A stretch of DNA of 19,892 bases from the NCBI GenBank assembly GCA_964567045.1, contig CAZMLE010000065.1:1-19892 (forward strand). Direction: 5' to 3'. Under the pieces are notes generated by a model. That model was not told where the DNA came from and made no database searches. It saw only the letters and a list, made by a program, of their open reading frames with translations. The first letter of the stretch is position 1. Each line of letters begins with the position of its first letter. Made by a program: the position numbers and the translations under genes. Positions 13,627 through 19,892 of this stretch are shown piece by piece. This DNA comes from JAFNGF01 sp964567045 (GTDB lineage: Bacteria; Planctomycetota; Phycisphaerae; Sedimentisphaerales; Anaerobacaceae).

Positions 13627-14583
13627 TCAGAGGCTTACATGACACAGGACGGCTAATGCCCAGAGCAAGTCCTTTTTGGACACCACCTTAGTTTCATATC
13701 TTTCGTTTATCGGAATCAGGTGGACTTCCGTATCGGTGGTTCTTATGAGCTTGCAGGTTACCCCTATCTGGTTGGCAAGGCGTGCGATCCCGATTTGTCC
13801 TTGCGCCGCCGGCACAGAGGGGCTTACTATAACAATATCTCCGTCATTTATTCGCGGCGACATACTGTCGCCGTCTATCTGTAACGCGAAGCTATCCGGA
13901 AACAGCTTGTGGATGTCTTCGCACTGCACAAACTCAACTATTTGCTCATGCTCGGTGCCGCCAACCTGAATTAGATTAACCTGACGGTTTTTGACGCCGT
14001 CCACCAAGGCTCGCGCACGCAGGTCTATAGCCACCGTACCGTCTACCGACCCCACGACAGTTTTGCCTGTATGCTGTCTGACCAGCTCCTCAAGCTGGGT
14101 AATAGCCTGTTTGGGTTCCGGCAGAAATTTTTGATCCCAAAAATGGACTATTCCTGCGGCGGTTCGCCCGAGCACGGGAATCCAGCCTGGCCGAGCAGCT
14201 TCTCCGGATTTGGTTTCGGCAAGCCTTTTCTGAAGGCCTTTTTTCTCGCACAGTAGCTCAACGAAGGCCTGGACCGGCTCCGCCAGTTCGGGATTATTGC
14301 TGAGCAGGTCATCGAGTTGCTCCAGGAGCGGCTTGTTTGGCCCAGATGCGAAGTTTTTTTCGGCCTTTCGGCCTGTGAGCAGCCAATCCAAATCCGCTCC
14401 GGTTACCTCTGATATCTTCAGCAAAACCGCAATTTGGGGAACCCGGCTGCTCTCGTAATAACTGTAGGTAGAAGGACTTATGCCCAGAGCGCGGGCAAAT
14501 TTGCTTTTGCCTCTGCTGCCGGCGTATTGCTTGCGAAGCAGCTTAGTCCGCTCAATTATCGCGTTTGCGATAAAATCTTCCAT
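13627..14583 (-). CDS. LexA/CI-like repressor: HTH_XRE plus S24 peptidase domain
   Basis: The 318-residue protein has an N-terminal XRE-type helix-turn-helix (about 8-70; KSKFARALGISPSTYSYYES) and a C-terminal S24 domain. In the latter, DGDSMSPRINDGDIVIV (238-254) holds Ser240 and VTCKLIR (275-281) holds Lys278, the expected Ser/Lys dyad. GRTAAGIV (139-146) matches the Ala-Gly self-cleavage site of LexA/CI proteins (A143-G144). The distance from that site to the Ser is about 96 residues, far longer than in LexA (about 35), so an extra segment at about 150-225 sits between. It may cleave itself in response to damage, or sense something through the insert. No phage genes are nearby. A strong promoter at 14666-14694 precedes it. 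No clear Shine-Dalgarno is seen before ATG 14583; the leader there is A-rich. Confidence 0.9.
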   Translation of the reverse strand: MEDFIANAIIERTKLLRKQYAGSRGKSKFARALGISPSTYSYYESSRVPQIAVLLKISEVTGADLDWLLTGRKAEKNFASGPNKPLLEQLDDLLSNNPELAEPVQAFVELLCEKKGLQKRLAETKSGEAARPGWIPVLGRTAAGIVHFWDQKFLPEPKQAITQLEELVRQHTGKTVVGSVDGTVAIDLRARALVDGVKNRQVNLIQVGGTEHEQIVEFVQCEDIHKLFPDSFALQIDGDSMSPRINDGDIVIVSPSVPAAQGQIGIARLANQIGVTCKLIRTTDTEVHLIPINERYETKVVSKKDLLWALAVLCHVSL

Positions 14584-14594
14584 ATTTTTACTTG

Positions 14595-14616
14595 TTTGCG
14601 TTTTTTTTCTTGCAAA
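14595..14616. promoter_or_regulatory. Possible repressor operator dyad
   Basis: TTTGC (14595-14599) and GCAAA (14612-14616) form a dyad with 12 bases between. It lies in the repressor leader and overlaps the -35 of the candidate rightward promoter. Short arms make this tentative. Confidence 0.25.
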
Positions 14617-14637
14617 TCTTCGCGTTTAGGTTTTAAT
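14610..14637 (+). promoter_or_regulatory. Candidate rightward promoter for the small ORF
   Basis: TTGCAA (14610-14615) and TTTAAT (14632-14637) are 16 bases apart, four and five matches to the consensus. The predicted start near 14644 lies about 70 bases before the ATG at 14713. Confidence 0.3.
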
Positions 14638-14665
14638 CAGGGCTAAGTGCCTTATGAAAAGCACA

Positions 14666-14694
14666 ATTTTAGACCCGAAGGCGAATTTTGTCAA
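14666..14694 (-). promoter_or_regulatory. Strong promoter of the S24 repressor gene
   Basis: On the minus strand a perfect TTGACA (14694-14689) and TAAAAT (14671-14666) are spaced by 17 bases. The start near 14659 gives a leader of about 75 bases. Confidence 0.65.
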
Positions 14695-14712
14695 TCAAGT
14701 AGCTGAAAAGAA

Positions 14713-14865
14713 ATGGTAAAATCTAAAAAAATAAGGGCGGCAAAAGTGGCTTCGGCCCAAAAAGGCGCAAAACCTCGGACTAAAGCGGCGGAATACGTGG
14801 GCCACCTTCTGGAGCTGCACAAACTGCAAGGAGTCTTGCTGAACCGCCTGGACAAGGAAGTCTGA
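14713..14865 (+). CDS. Possible 50-residue basic protein divergent to the S24 repressor
   Basis: An ATG at 14713 opens a 50-codon frame ending in TGA at 14863-14865. The product has a lysine/arginine-rich N-terminal half (MVKSKKIRAAK...) and a C-terminal half that could form an amphipathic helix (AEYVGHLLELHKLQGVLLNR). Leucine is mostly CTG, as in the neighbouring genes. No strong ribosome site precedes it. It lies between divergent genes in the position of a small protein controlled by the repressor. It is not a known family to me and may be spurious. The rest of the 14584-14905 gap holds only the promoters listed. Confidence 0.35.
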   Translation: MVKSKKIRAAKVASAQKGAKPRTKAAEYVGHLLELHKLQGVLLNRLDKEV

Positions 14866-14905
14866 CCAGGATCAGCGGGCCAAAGATGGACCTTTGATGG
14901 CATGT

Positions 14906-15466
14906 TTAGTGTGGGGCAGTAGACTCGATCTGGCGGATTTTCGGCGCGAGCCTTTGGCCCGCGTAGTGGAAGGATTTCATTAGCATAAAAAAGAATATTG
15001 CAGCGGCTAATACCATCGCCACGGCGGCGAGCCAATGTCGAGGGCGAAATCTATTCAGCGAGGGGGCAAAAGCAATAAGGGCAAAGCTGGCGGCGAGGAC
15101 GATGATGGCATCCCAACTGGCACGCTGCCAATAGCTGCCGCCCAAGTGTATCCACATTCCGAACTCGTCAAAGGTCAGCGCCATACCAATACCGTAAAGC
15201 ATAGCCGACCGTTGTAGCTTCCGCCCGGTGGGCCGGGCGAGCACGAGATAGCCGGCGATGGCTGAAAGCAGAAAAATGCCATAGTTCAGATGGTGCACAT
15301 GCGTGCCGCCCAGGTGCAGGTATAGGTCTGGAATGGTGCGAGACATAATCAAAAACACAATTATCCTGGCCGATATGAAAGTCAAAAGAAAGGCCGCCAG
15401 CACGATGCGAGCCAGGTGAGTAACCGGTGCAGGCAGGGCCGCGGTAATTTTGCCGTCTTGGGCCAT
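14906..15466 (-). CDS. Small integral membrane protein of unknown function
   Basis: The 186-residue protein starts at ATG 15466 with GAGGA eight bases upstream. It has about five hydrophobic segments (about 18-40, 58-77, 86-100, 118-134 and 143-162). Two polar motifs stand out: HLGGTHVHHLNYG (51-63), rich in histidine, and DEFGMWIHLGGSYWQRASWD (99-118), with acidic and aromatic residues. From memory, similar HxHH and DEF...YW motifs occur in unnamed membrane proteins of other bacteria, but I cannot name a family. The histidines could bind metal or heme (inference). It lies divergent from the NIPSNAP gene and has no obvious partner. Confidence 0.8.
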   Translation of the reverse strand: MAQDGKITAALPAPVTHLARIVLAAFLLTFISARIIVFLIMSRTIPDLYLHLGGTHVHHLNYGIFLLSAIAGYLVLARPTGRKLQRSAMLYGIGMALTFDEFGMWIHLGGSYWQRASWDAIIVLAASFALIAFAPSLNRFRPRHWLAAVAMVLAAAIFFFMLMKSFHYAGQRLAPKIRQIESTAPH

Positions 15467-15612
15467 TTTGAGTTGTCCTCAAAAGGTCAACGCAAAGCTG
15501 CCAAAAGTCAAAGACCACGCCGAAATAACTATCCGGCAATAGTGATTGTGTCAATGCTTGGCGAAGAATTTTGTGGGTCGTTCCGGCTTGCTCTGATTGG
15601 TGACTATTTGTT

Positions 15613-15641
15613 TTGACCGCAGTTCCGATCGTTGTTATTGT
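15613..15641 (+). promoter_or_regulatory. Putative promoter of the NIPSNAP gene
   Basis: TTGACC (15613-15618) and TATTGT (15636-15641) are spaced by 17 bases. The start near 15648 gives a leader of about 54 bases containing a small hairpin (AAAAGT/ACTTTT, about 15660-15674) before the AAGGAG site. Confidence 0.5.
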
Positions 15642-15701
15642 ACAGCACTGATAGGGGCAAAAAGTGGAACTTTTGCGGGTCTTGGAAAGGAGAATGTCAA
15701 G

Positions 15702-16475
15702 ATGAATAGACGCAGTTTTTTGGCGGCAGGGCTGGCTGGAGTGACGGGCATAAATGCTGTCGCTGCTGCCGGCCAACCAAAAGGTCAAGGCGAACGAGAC
15801 TACTTCGAGCTGAGACAATACCATTTGCTCAACCGGGCCAAGGCGAGCGTGTTCGAAAACTTCCTGCGCGACGTGGCGATACCGGCGATGAGCCGGATAG
15901 GAATCCAGCCGGTCGGAGTCTTCAATGTGATGTACGGCCCCAGCCAGTCCACGCTTTACGTATTGCTGGCGCATAAGTCGTTGGAGTCGGTGGTTCAAGC
16001 GTCAGCGAGGCTGCTTGCAGACGCTGAGTTTGCAAAGGCAGATCTGGTTAATGCTCCGTTAGCTGAGCCTGGATATGTGCGGTACGAGAGTTCGCTGATG
16101 GTGGCTTTCAAGGATATGCCCAGGTTGCAGGTGCCGCAGAAGAAGTCCCGGATATTCGAGCTTCGGACCTACGAGAGTCACAGCATCAAAGCGGCGAAGA
16201 AAAAGATTGAGATGTTCAATGAGGGCGGGGAGATAGCGATTTTCCGTAAGACCGGTTTGCAGGTGGTCTTTTTCGGCGAGACGCTGATCGGATCCGATCT
16301 ACCGAACCTAACGTATATGCTGGCTTTCGATGATCTGGCACATCGTGACAAGCAGTGGGAGGTGTTCAGCTCTGATCCGGATTGGAAGAAGCTGCGGGTT
16401 GATCCGGCTTACAAAGATACGGTCTCAAACGTCACCGATATTATTCTACGGCCGAGCTCGTATTCCCAGATCTGA
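15702..16475 (+). CDS. Tat-exported NIPSNAP family protein
   Basis: From ATG 15702 (AAGGAG nine bases upstream) the protein has 257 residues. The frame is open upstream to 15597, but this start places the Tat motif NRRSFLAAG at residues 2-10. Two ferredoxin-like alpha/beta-barrel halves follow: the first begins YFELRQYHLL (about 33-42), and the second begins RIFELRTYESHS (about 153-164). This double pattern is the NIPSNAP signature. The family's function is poorly known; bacterial exported members often sit with sugar oxidoreductase or sulfatase genes in Planctomycetota, as I recall. No catalytic residues can be named. Its last 35 bases overlap the 3' end of the opposing PilZ gene. Confidence 0.9.
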   Translation: MNRRSFLAAGLAGVTGINAVAAAGQPKGQGERDYFELRQYHLLNRAKASVFENFLRDVAIPAMSRIGIQPVGVFNVMYGPSQSTLYVLLAHKSLESVVQASARLLADAEFAKADLVNAPLAEPGYVRYESSLMVAFKDMPRLQVPQKKSRIFELRTYESHSIKAAKKKIEMFNEGGEIAIFRKTGLQVVFFGETLIGSDLPNLTYMLAFDDLAHRDKQWEVFSSDPDWKKLRVDPAYKDTVSNVTDIILRPSSYSQI

Positions 16476-16854
16476 CTTGTGAAAGATCACTATCAGGCTG
16501 GGCTTTATTTTCAGTTTGTTCGCCGGGTTTGAAAGGTAGCGGCTGGCCAAACTGAATCGCGATACGACGCAAGAAGCTGTTTACCTGATCGACCCGGCAG
16601 ATATTAGCGGAGCGGGTGAAATTGGCCATGTCAAAAGAGTCGTCCTCGCCGTAGCGGGGCACGCTAAAGCGAGCAGTTATCTGCTGGCCGAGATAGGGAC
16701 AGGCATCGTCTGCCCGGCAGGTAAAAGAAGCACCTCTACTGGAGATGTCAACCATCTGGCCCTGGGCGAGATCTCCGTTGAAGTCTTGGGCAAACCAGAT
16801 AGGCCACTGGTATCGCAGTCTCTGTTCTGTTCTTCGGTCGATGTTATTGTCCAT
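16441..16854 (-). CDS. PilZ domain protein (c-di-GMP-binding type)
   Basis: From ATG 16854 the protein has 137 residues. It shows RTEQR (8-12, the RxxxR part) and DISSRGASF (36-44, the (D/N)xSxxG part), which together form the c-di-GMP-binding signature of PilZ domains. The beta-barrel continues to IAIQFGQPL at about 99-107. A polar, probably disordered tail of about 30 residues follows. A longer version from GTG 16932 adds 26 residues with no ribosome site, and the TATAAT element lies only five or so bases upstream of its likely transcript start. Which start is used is open. PilZ proteins usually act as single-domain c-di-GMP effectors in motility, envelope or exopolysaccharide control. The gene is divergent from the ECF sigma gene and may share its control region. 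Confidence 0.85.
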   Translation of the reverse strand: MDNNIDRRTEQRLRYQWPIWFAQDFNGDLAQGQMVDISSRGASFTCRADDACPYLGQQITARFSVPRYGEDDSFDMANFTRSANICRVDQVNSFLRRIAIQFGQPLPFKPGEQTENKAQPDSDLSQVRSGNTSSAVE

Positions 16855-16942
16855 ATCTGCAAATCGACAAATTCCGAGAGCTACTTTACGAAGTGCTGCC
16901 CCAAAATTGATTTTGCTTAGACTAAAACACACAGTCTGGTTG

Positions 16943-16974
16943 TATTATAGGTGACAAACGTTTGTCCCAGGACA
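16943..16974. promoter_or_regulatory. Divergent promoter with perfect 14-bp palindromic operator
   Basis: TATTATA at 16943-16949 reads TATTAT rightward and TATAAT leftward, so it can act as -10 in both directions. Beside it lies the perfect palindrome GACAAACGTTTGTC (16953-16966). A second short dyad, TGTCC/GGACA, spans 16963-16974. The rightward start would fall inside the palindrome, a common repressor position. No good -35 is seen for either direction. Confidence 0.5.
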
Positions 16975-16992
16975 CAACCGCGCGGACTATAG

Positions 16993-17538
16993 ATGATAGA
17001 AGACAAGCTGCTTATATGGAAATTCAAGCGAGGCAGCAGTGACGCCCTTTGCCGCATCTATGAAAAGTACAAAGGTAATCTGCTCAGATTGGCATCGGCT
17101 CTGTTGAACGATACGGCTGCTGCCGAGGATATTGTCCACGATTGCTTTGTATCTTTTGCCCAATCTTCGCAGCAATTGAAGGTCAACGGCAATTTGAAAG
17201 GCTATCTGGCGGCCTCTGTCGCTAACGGTGCACGTAACTGGAACCGAGCAAGGCAGCGACGCGCAACAACCAGTCTAAATGAGGCCAAGCCAATCATATC
17301 AAGCCTGAAAAGGCCGGAACAGTGGATTATTTACAACGAAAAGTTGCAACAGTTGAACGATGCACTTGCCCAGCTTTCATACGAGCAGCGAGAGGCGATA
17401 ACTCTGCACTTGCAGGGAGAAATGAAATTCAAGGTAATTGCCGAGCTGCAGGGCGTTTCAATTAACACAGTCCAGAGCAGGTACCGCTATGGACTGGATA
17501 AGCTGCGGTCAATTTTAGACAGTGAGGCCAAATTATGA
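16993..17538 (+). CDS. ECF-like RNA polymerase sigma factor
   Basis: The 181-residue protein has a sigma region 2 (about 14-60; RIYEKYKGNLLRLASALLN followed by AEDIVHDCFVSF) and a region 4 helix-turn-helix (about 125-175; LSYEQREAITLHLQGEM, then VIAELQGVSINTVQSRYRYG). There is no region 3, so it is an ECF-type factor that redirects RNA polymerase to its own promoter set. Its TGA stop overlaps the ATG of the next gene (ATGA), which indicates translational coupling to a probable anti-sigma protein. The ribosome site before ATG 16993 is weak. The target promoters are unknown, and autoregulation via the palindrome just upstream is possible. Confidence 0.92.
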   Translation: MIEDKLLIWKFKRGSSDALCRIYEKYKGNLLRLASALLNDTAAAEDIVHDCFVSFAQSSQQLKVNGNLKGYLAASVANGARNWNRARQRRATTSLNEAKPIISSLKRPEQWIIYNEKLQQLNDALAQLSYEQREAITLHLQGEMKFKVIAELQGVSINTVQSRYRYGLDKLRSILDSEAKL

Positions 17539-19652
17539 GACCTGCAGGAAATATGGAAAAACTGGTCAAGAATGTAGATATTGACACCAATGCCAAGATG
17601 GACGAAGCCGTCCTCGACGATGTCCTCAAGGCATTCGAACAATCAAAGGCTAAAAAATCGGCGGCTGCTCAGCCGAGTATCTGGAGAATAATTATGAAAA
17701 GCAGAATTACAAAACTCGCTGCTGCGGCAGTGATAATCATCACAGCAATATTGGCGCTACATAATGGGTCAGTTAATATAACAAGCCCCGCCTTCGGGCT
17801 TGAAGATGTAATCGCCGCGATGCAAAAAGCGAAATGGATGCGTGTAACATTCGAAGTCACCGAACTAAACGTTGACCCCAATACCGCTGAGAAAATGAAG
17901 GTAGTTCCCGAAACCTGGATATCGTTGAACCCCTGTCAGGGTATCCTTATTGGTGCCGATGGAAGCATTAGCTTCAGCGAGGATGATTTGGGCAAATCGA
18001 CACGTTATGACCCACAAACCAACACAATAACCATAGACTATAGCGCAAATATGGCAAGCATTTCAGGGTCGATGTTCACGGATTTTGCTGAAATGTTACC
18101 GAGGCAAATTGCTGAGATGGAAAAAAGGGGTGCAAAGGTGATCTACAGCGGTGGTGTTTATCAGAATAATGCTGTTACAGTTATTAGCATAGATTATTCC
18201 GACGACCAGGAGTCACGCACAGAAATATCCATGTTTGTAGATCCCTTAACCCGGTTGCCGAAGAAGTTTACATCGCGTCAGACTGATTCCAAAGGTCAGA
18301 TTGTCGGGATCTCAGGCGAGTTTGATTATCCTGACTCCGGACCGACCGACATATACGAGGCAGGCGCCCCACGTGATGCCCAGGTTAAGATAATCGATGA
18401 GCGCCCAACTCCTGAATTTCTCGAAGTGATAAAGCCTTACAGAACCGCAAGAGAAAATCTGGTTTCAAGGTATATCCTCATTGTGACGCATTGGCAGACT
18501 TCGGAAATTAGCAGGGTTGATGTTATCTATAACGATGGCAGAAAACAGAGATTTGAGAGTCACTCTGTTTTCAAACCTGGTGAGGCAATATATGAAATGT
18601 GGCCTGTATATTCCGCCGCTATGGGCACAACCTTCGATTCTTTGCTCCAATGGGCCCAGCAGGGCAAAAGCGGCTCGGTTACGATATACCTGTATGACGG
18701 CGAGTATCACTACAAGTTTGAAAAGGATGACGCCGATAAATGGTCGGCTGATAAAAAGCGGTATTCGCCAGATTTCAATCCCAACCCGATTGGAGATTTG
18801 GCTGACCTTGGCTGGTCACTGATAAGCAATGACGGAAAAGTGGTCGAAAATGACTACGCACTGGCTCACAATTTTCTCTGCGTTGAGACACGCAGCGAGC
18901 ATAGAATCACAGACGGTAAGCTGATTTACCCCGCCCAGAAAAACATTCGCTACCTTGACCCACAGCACGGCTATATATGTCGCCGCGAAGAAGTTTACGC
19001 ACACTATCAGAGGTCTGCTAATACCCCAGTTGAAGAACTGGACTTTGACCCGAAAGAGATTCCATCGGAACCTTACACTATCACCGAAGTCACAGAATTT
19101 GGCAGGACCGATACCGGGCAATGGTACCCGAGAACAATAGAACACAGCTCGATAGGCTGGGACTATAAGGGAAATCGCCTGCAATTGCGTCTAAGCTCTA
19201 TCAAGAAAATATTTCTTGAGACAAGTTGTGAATTCCCTGTTGATATCTTTGATCCCGACAAAGTTATGCCCAAAGACGGACAGGCTGAGCCGTCTCTTAG
19301 GCAAAGTTATGATGAGATCGTCACGGAAACGATTGCGATTATTGACAGCCGTGAAGATTGGCCGGAACCAAAAGAGCTTGTACAGAGATACTGGCAGGCC
19401 AGAGCAGCAAAGGATTATGATACGATGGCCATTTTATGGCCAGGCTCAGCCACATGGAACCCAAAGCTTCTGGCCAATGAAAAACCTGCTGAGTATGTTT
19501 TTGGTGAAACTGAGTTCCCACAATATGGCGGCGCATACGTTCCTTATGCCGAAAAAACCTACTATGAGAAGAACGGCAAATATAACCTGAAGATGTGGCT
19601 GCATAATGAGAAAAGCACAAAGGGCCGTTATTACATTATTTCCGGCAATTAG
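17535..19652 (+). CDS. Large single-pass membrane protein, putative anti-sigma factor
   Basis: The 705-residue protein begins at the ATG overlapping the sigma stop, with GAGG seven bases upstream. Residues 1 to about 58 are cytoplasmic, with a helical, charged segment (KMDEAVLDDVLKAFEQSKAK, 21-40). One membrane helix follows at about 60-76 (LAAAAVIIITAILALHN). About 625 residues would then be outside the membrane, starting FGLEDVIAAMQKAKWMRVTF, which recalls LolA/RseB-like beta-rich domains. In Phycisphaerae-type genomes, as I recall, proteins with this N-terminus and helix often follow ECF sigma genes. Coupling to the sigma gene and this topology suggest that the short inner part holds the sigma factor and the outer part senses the envelope. 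The large outer domain is otherwise unrecognised, and no zinc-binding ZAS motif is visible. ATG 17553 is an alternative start. Confidence 0.8.
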   Translation: MRPAGNMEKLVKNVDIDTNAKMDEAVLDDVLKAFEQSKAKKSAAAQPSIWRIIMKSRITKLAAAAVIIITAILALHNGSVNITSPAFGLEDVIAAMQKAKWMRVTFEVTELNVDPNTAEKMKVVPETWISLNPCQGILIGADGSISFSEDDLGKSTRYDPQTNTITIDYSANMASISGSMFTDFAEMLPRQIAEMEKRGAKVIYSGGVYQNNAVTVISIDYSDDQESRTEISMFVDPLTRLPKKFTSRQTDSKGQIVGISGEFDYPDSGPTDIYEAGAPRDAQVKIIDERPTPEFLEVIKPYRTARENLVSRYILIVTHWQTSEISRVDVIYNDGRKQRFESHSVFKPGEAIYEMWPVYSAAMGTTFDSLLQWAQQGKSGSVTIYLYDGEYHYKFEKDDADKWSADKKRYSPDFNPNPIGDLADLGWSLISNDGKVVENDYALAHNFLCVETRSEHRITDGKLIYPAQKNIRYLDPQHGYICRREEVYAHYQRSANTPVEELDFDPKEIPSEPYTITEVTEFGRTDTGQWYPRTIEHSSIGWDYKGNRLQLRLSSIKKIFLETSCEFPVDIFDPDKVMPKDGQAEPSLRQSYDEIVTETIAIIDSREDWPEPKELVQRYWQARAAKDYDTMAILWPGSATWNPKLLANEKPAEYVFGETEFPQYGGAYVPYAEKTYYEKNGKYNLKMWLHNEKSTKGRYYIISGN

Positions 19653-19677
19653 CTTTACAGAAATACGTTGGTTTAGA

Positions 19678-19716
19678 AAAGGCCGGGCATAATTTGGCTC
19701 GGCCTTTCTTATTTGT
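19678..19716 (+). terminator. Intrinsic terminator of the sigma/anti-sigma operon
   Basis: AAAGGCCGGGC (19678-19688) pairs with GCTCGGCCTTT (19697-19707), one G-T wobble, around an 8-base loop, followed by the T-rich CTTATTTGT. It lies 25 bases beyond the anti-sigma stop codon. Confidence 0.8.
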
Positions 19717-19720
19717 ACGA

Positions 19721-19892
19721 ATGGCAGAATCTCCACTGAAAATTGGGTGCGCAGGATGTACTTCTTTCATCTATAATCGTGAAGGCCATGGCAAAGTAAT
19801 TACAGAAGCCAAGTATCGAGGACAGTTCTTGATAGAGCGGCAAAGAAAGATTGTACAATTATTTGATACGTCAGGTGCACGTTTGCATAGAC
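19721..19892 (+). CDS. Possible start of an unidentified gene, cut by the window edge
   Basis: ATG at 19721 opens a frame of 57 codons that reaches the window end without a stop. The product begins MAESPLKIGCAGCTSFIYN, then turns strongly charged (YRGQFLIERQRKIVQLFD). CAGC could be a metal or disulfide pair. No ribosome site is seen because the operon terminator lies just upstream, and the short length gives little evidence of coding. It matches no family I can name. Confidence 0.3.
   Translation, partial: MAESPLKIGCAGCTSFIYNREGHGKVITEAKYRGQFLIERQRKIVQLFDTSGARLHR

Noticed and set aside
13627..14865. Prophage immunity region
   Set aside because: Apart from the repressor and one small ORF there are no phage structural, integrase or lysis genes in the window.
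15168..15998. 276-codon minus-strand frame
   Set aside because: It crosses two genes out of frame (the membrane protein and NIPSNAP genes) and has a low-complexity, out-of-frame composition.

Overview
The window looks like part of a Planctomycetota chromosome, most likely a Phycisphaerae/Sedimentisphaerales-type lineage. This is inferred from gene content, not from any marker gene. Six proteins carry an N-terminal Tat-type motif of the form (S/T/N)RRxF. The set includes a secreted formylglycine-type sulfatase, a Gfo/Idh/MocA oxidoreductase, two xylose-isomerase-like TIM barrels, an aldo/keto-reductase-like protein and a NIPSNAP protein. An ECF-like sigma factor is coupled to a very large single-pass putative anti-sigma protein, and there is a 1000-residue beta-helix surface protein. 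Short palindromic repeats sit at gene ends and inside genes.

Layout. 1-1058 (-): the start of a Tat-exported TIM-barrel protein that runs into a neutral-ceramidase-like domain, cut by the window edge. 1165-2442 (-): Gfo/Idh/MocA oxidoreductase with a repeat-derived in-frame insertion. 2562-3116 (-): DJ-1/PfpI protein. A compact divergent region (3117-3183) then drives the plus-strand group 3184-5853: TIM barrel (apparently leaderless GTG start), aldo/keto-reductase-like protein and tetraheme cytochrome c lipoprotein. 5850-7436 (-): sulfatase, whose stop codon overlaps that of the cytochrome. 7738-10254 (+): PTS EIIA-CBS regulator immediately followed by an IT-superfamily (NhaD/ArsB/SLC13-like) transporter. 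10335-13337 (-): two-domain right-handed beta-helix protein. 13627-14583 (-): LexA/CI-like S24 repressor, with a possible divergent 50-codon ORF at 14713. 14906-15466 (-): small integral membrane protein. 15702-16475 (+): Tat-exported NIPSNAP protein, overlapping tail to tail with a PilZ protein (16441-16854, -). 16993-19652 (+): ECF sigma factor and its overlapping putative anti-sigma gene, ending at a good intrinsic terminator. An open frame starts at 19721 and leaves the window.

How the parts may fit together (inference). The left half reads as an exported carbohydrate-processing module: sulfate ester removal, sugar oxidation by Gfo/Idh, isomerase/epimerase-like barrels, an AKR-like protein, and a tetraheme c-type lipoprotein that could pass electrons. 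The EIIA-CBS/transporter pair could link phosphorylation or adenylate state to ion or anion transport. The right part is regulatory: an S24 repressor, a c-di-GMP-type PilZ protein, and an ECF sigma/anti-sigma pair sharing a divergent promoter with a perfect 14-bp palindrome. I saw no CRISPR array, tRNA, rRNA, transposase or defence system. The most unusual signals are the short repeats that have become coding sequence, the apparent leaderless operon start, the AKR-like protein without an evident catalytic Tyr/Lys, and the transporter-linked EIIA-CBS fusion.
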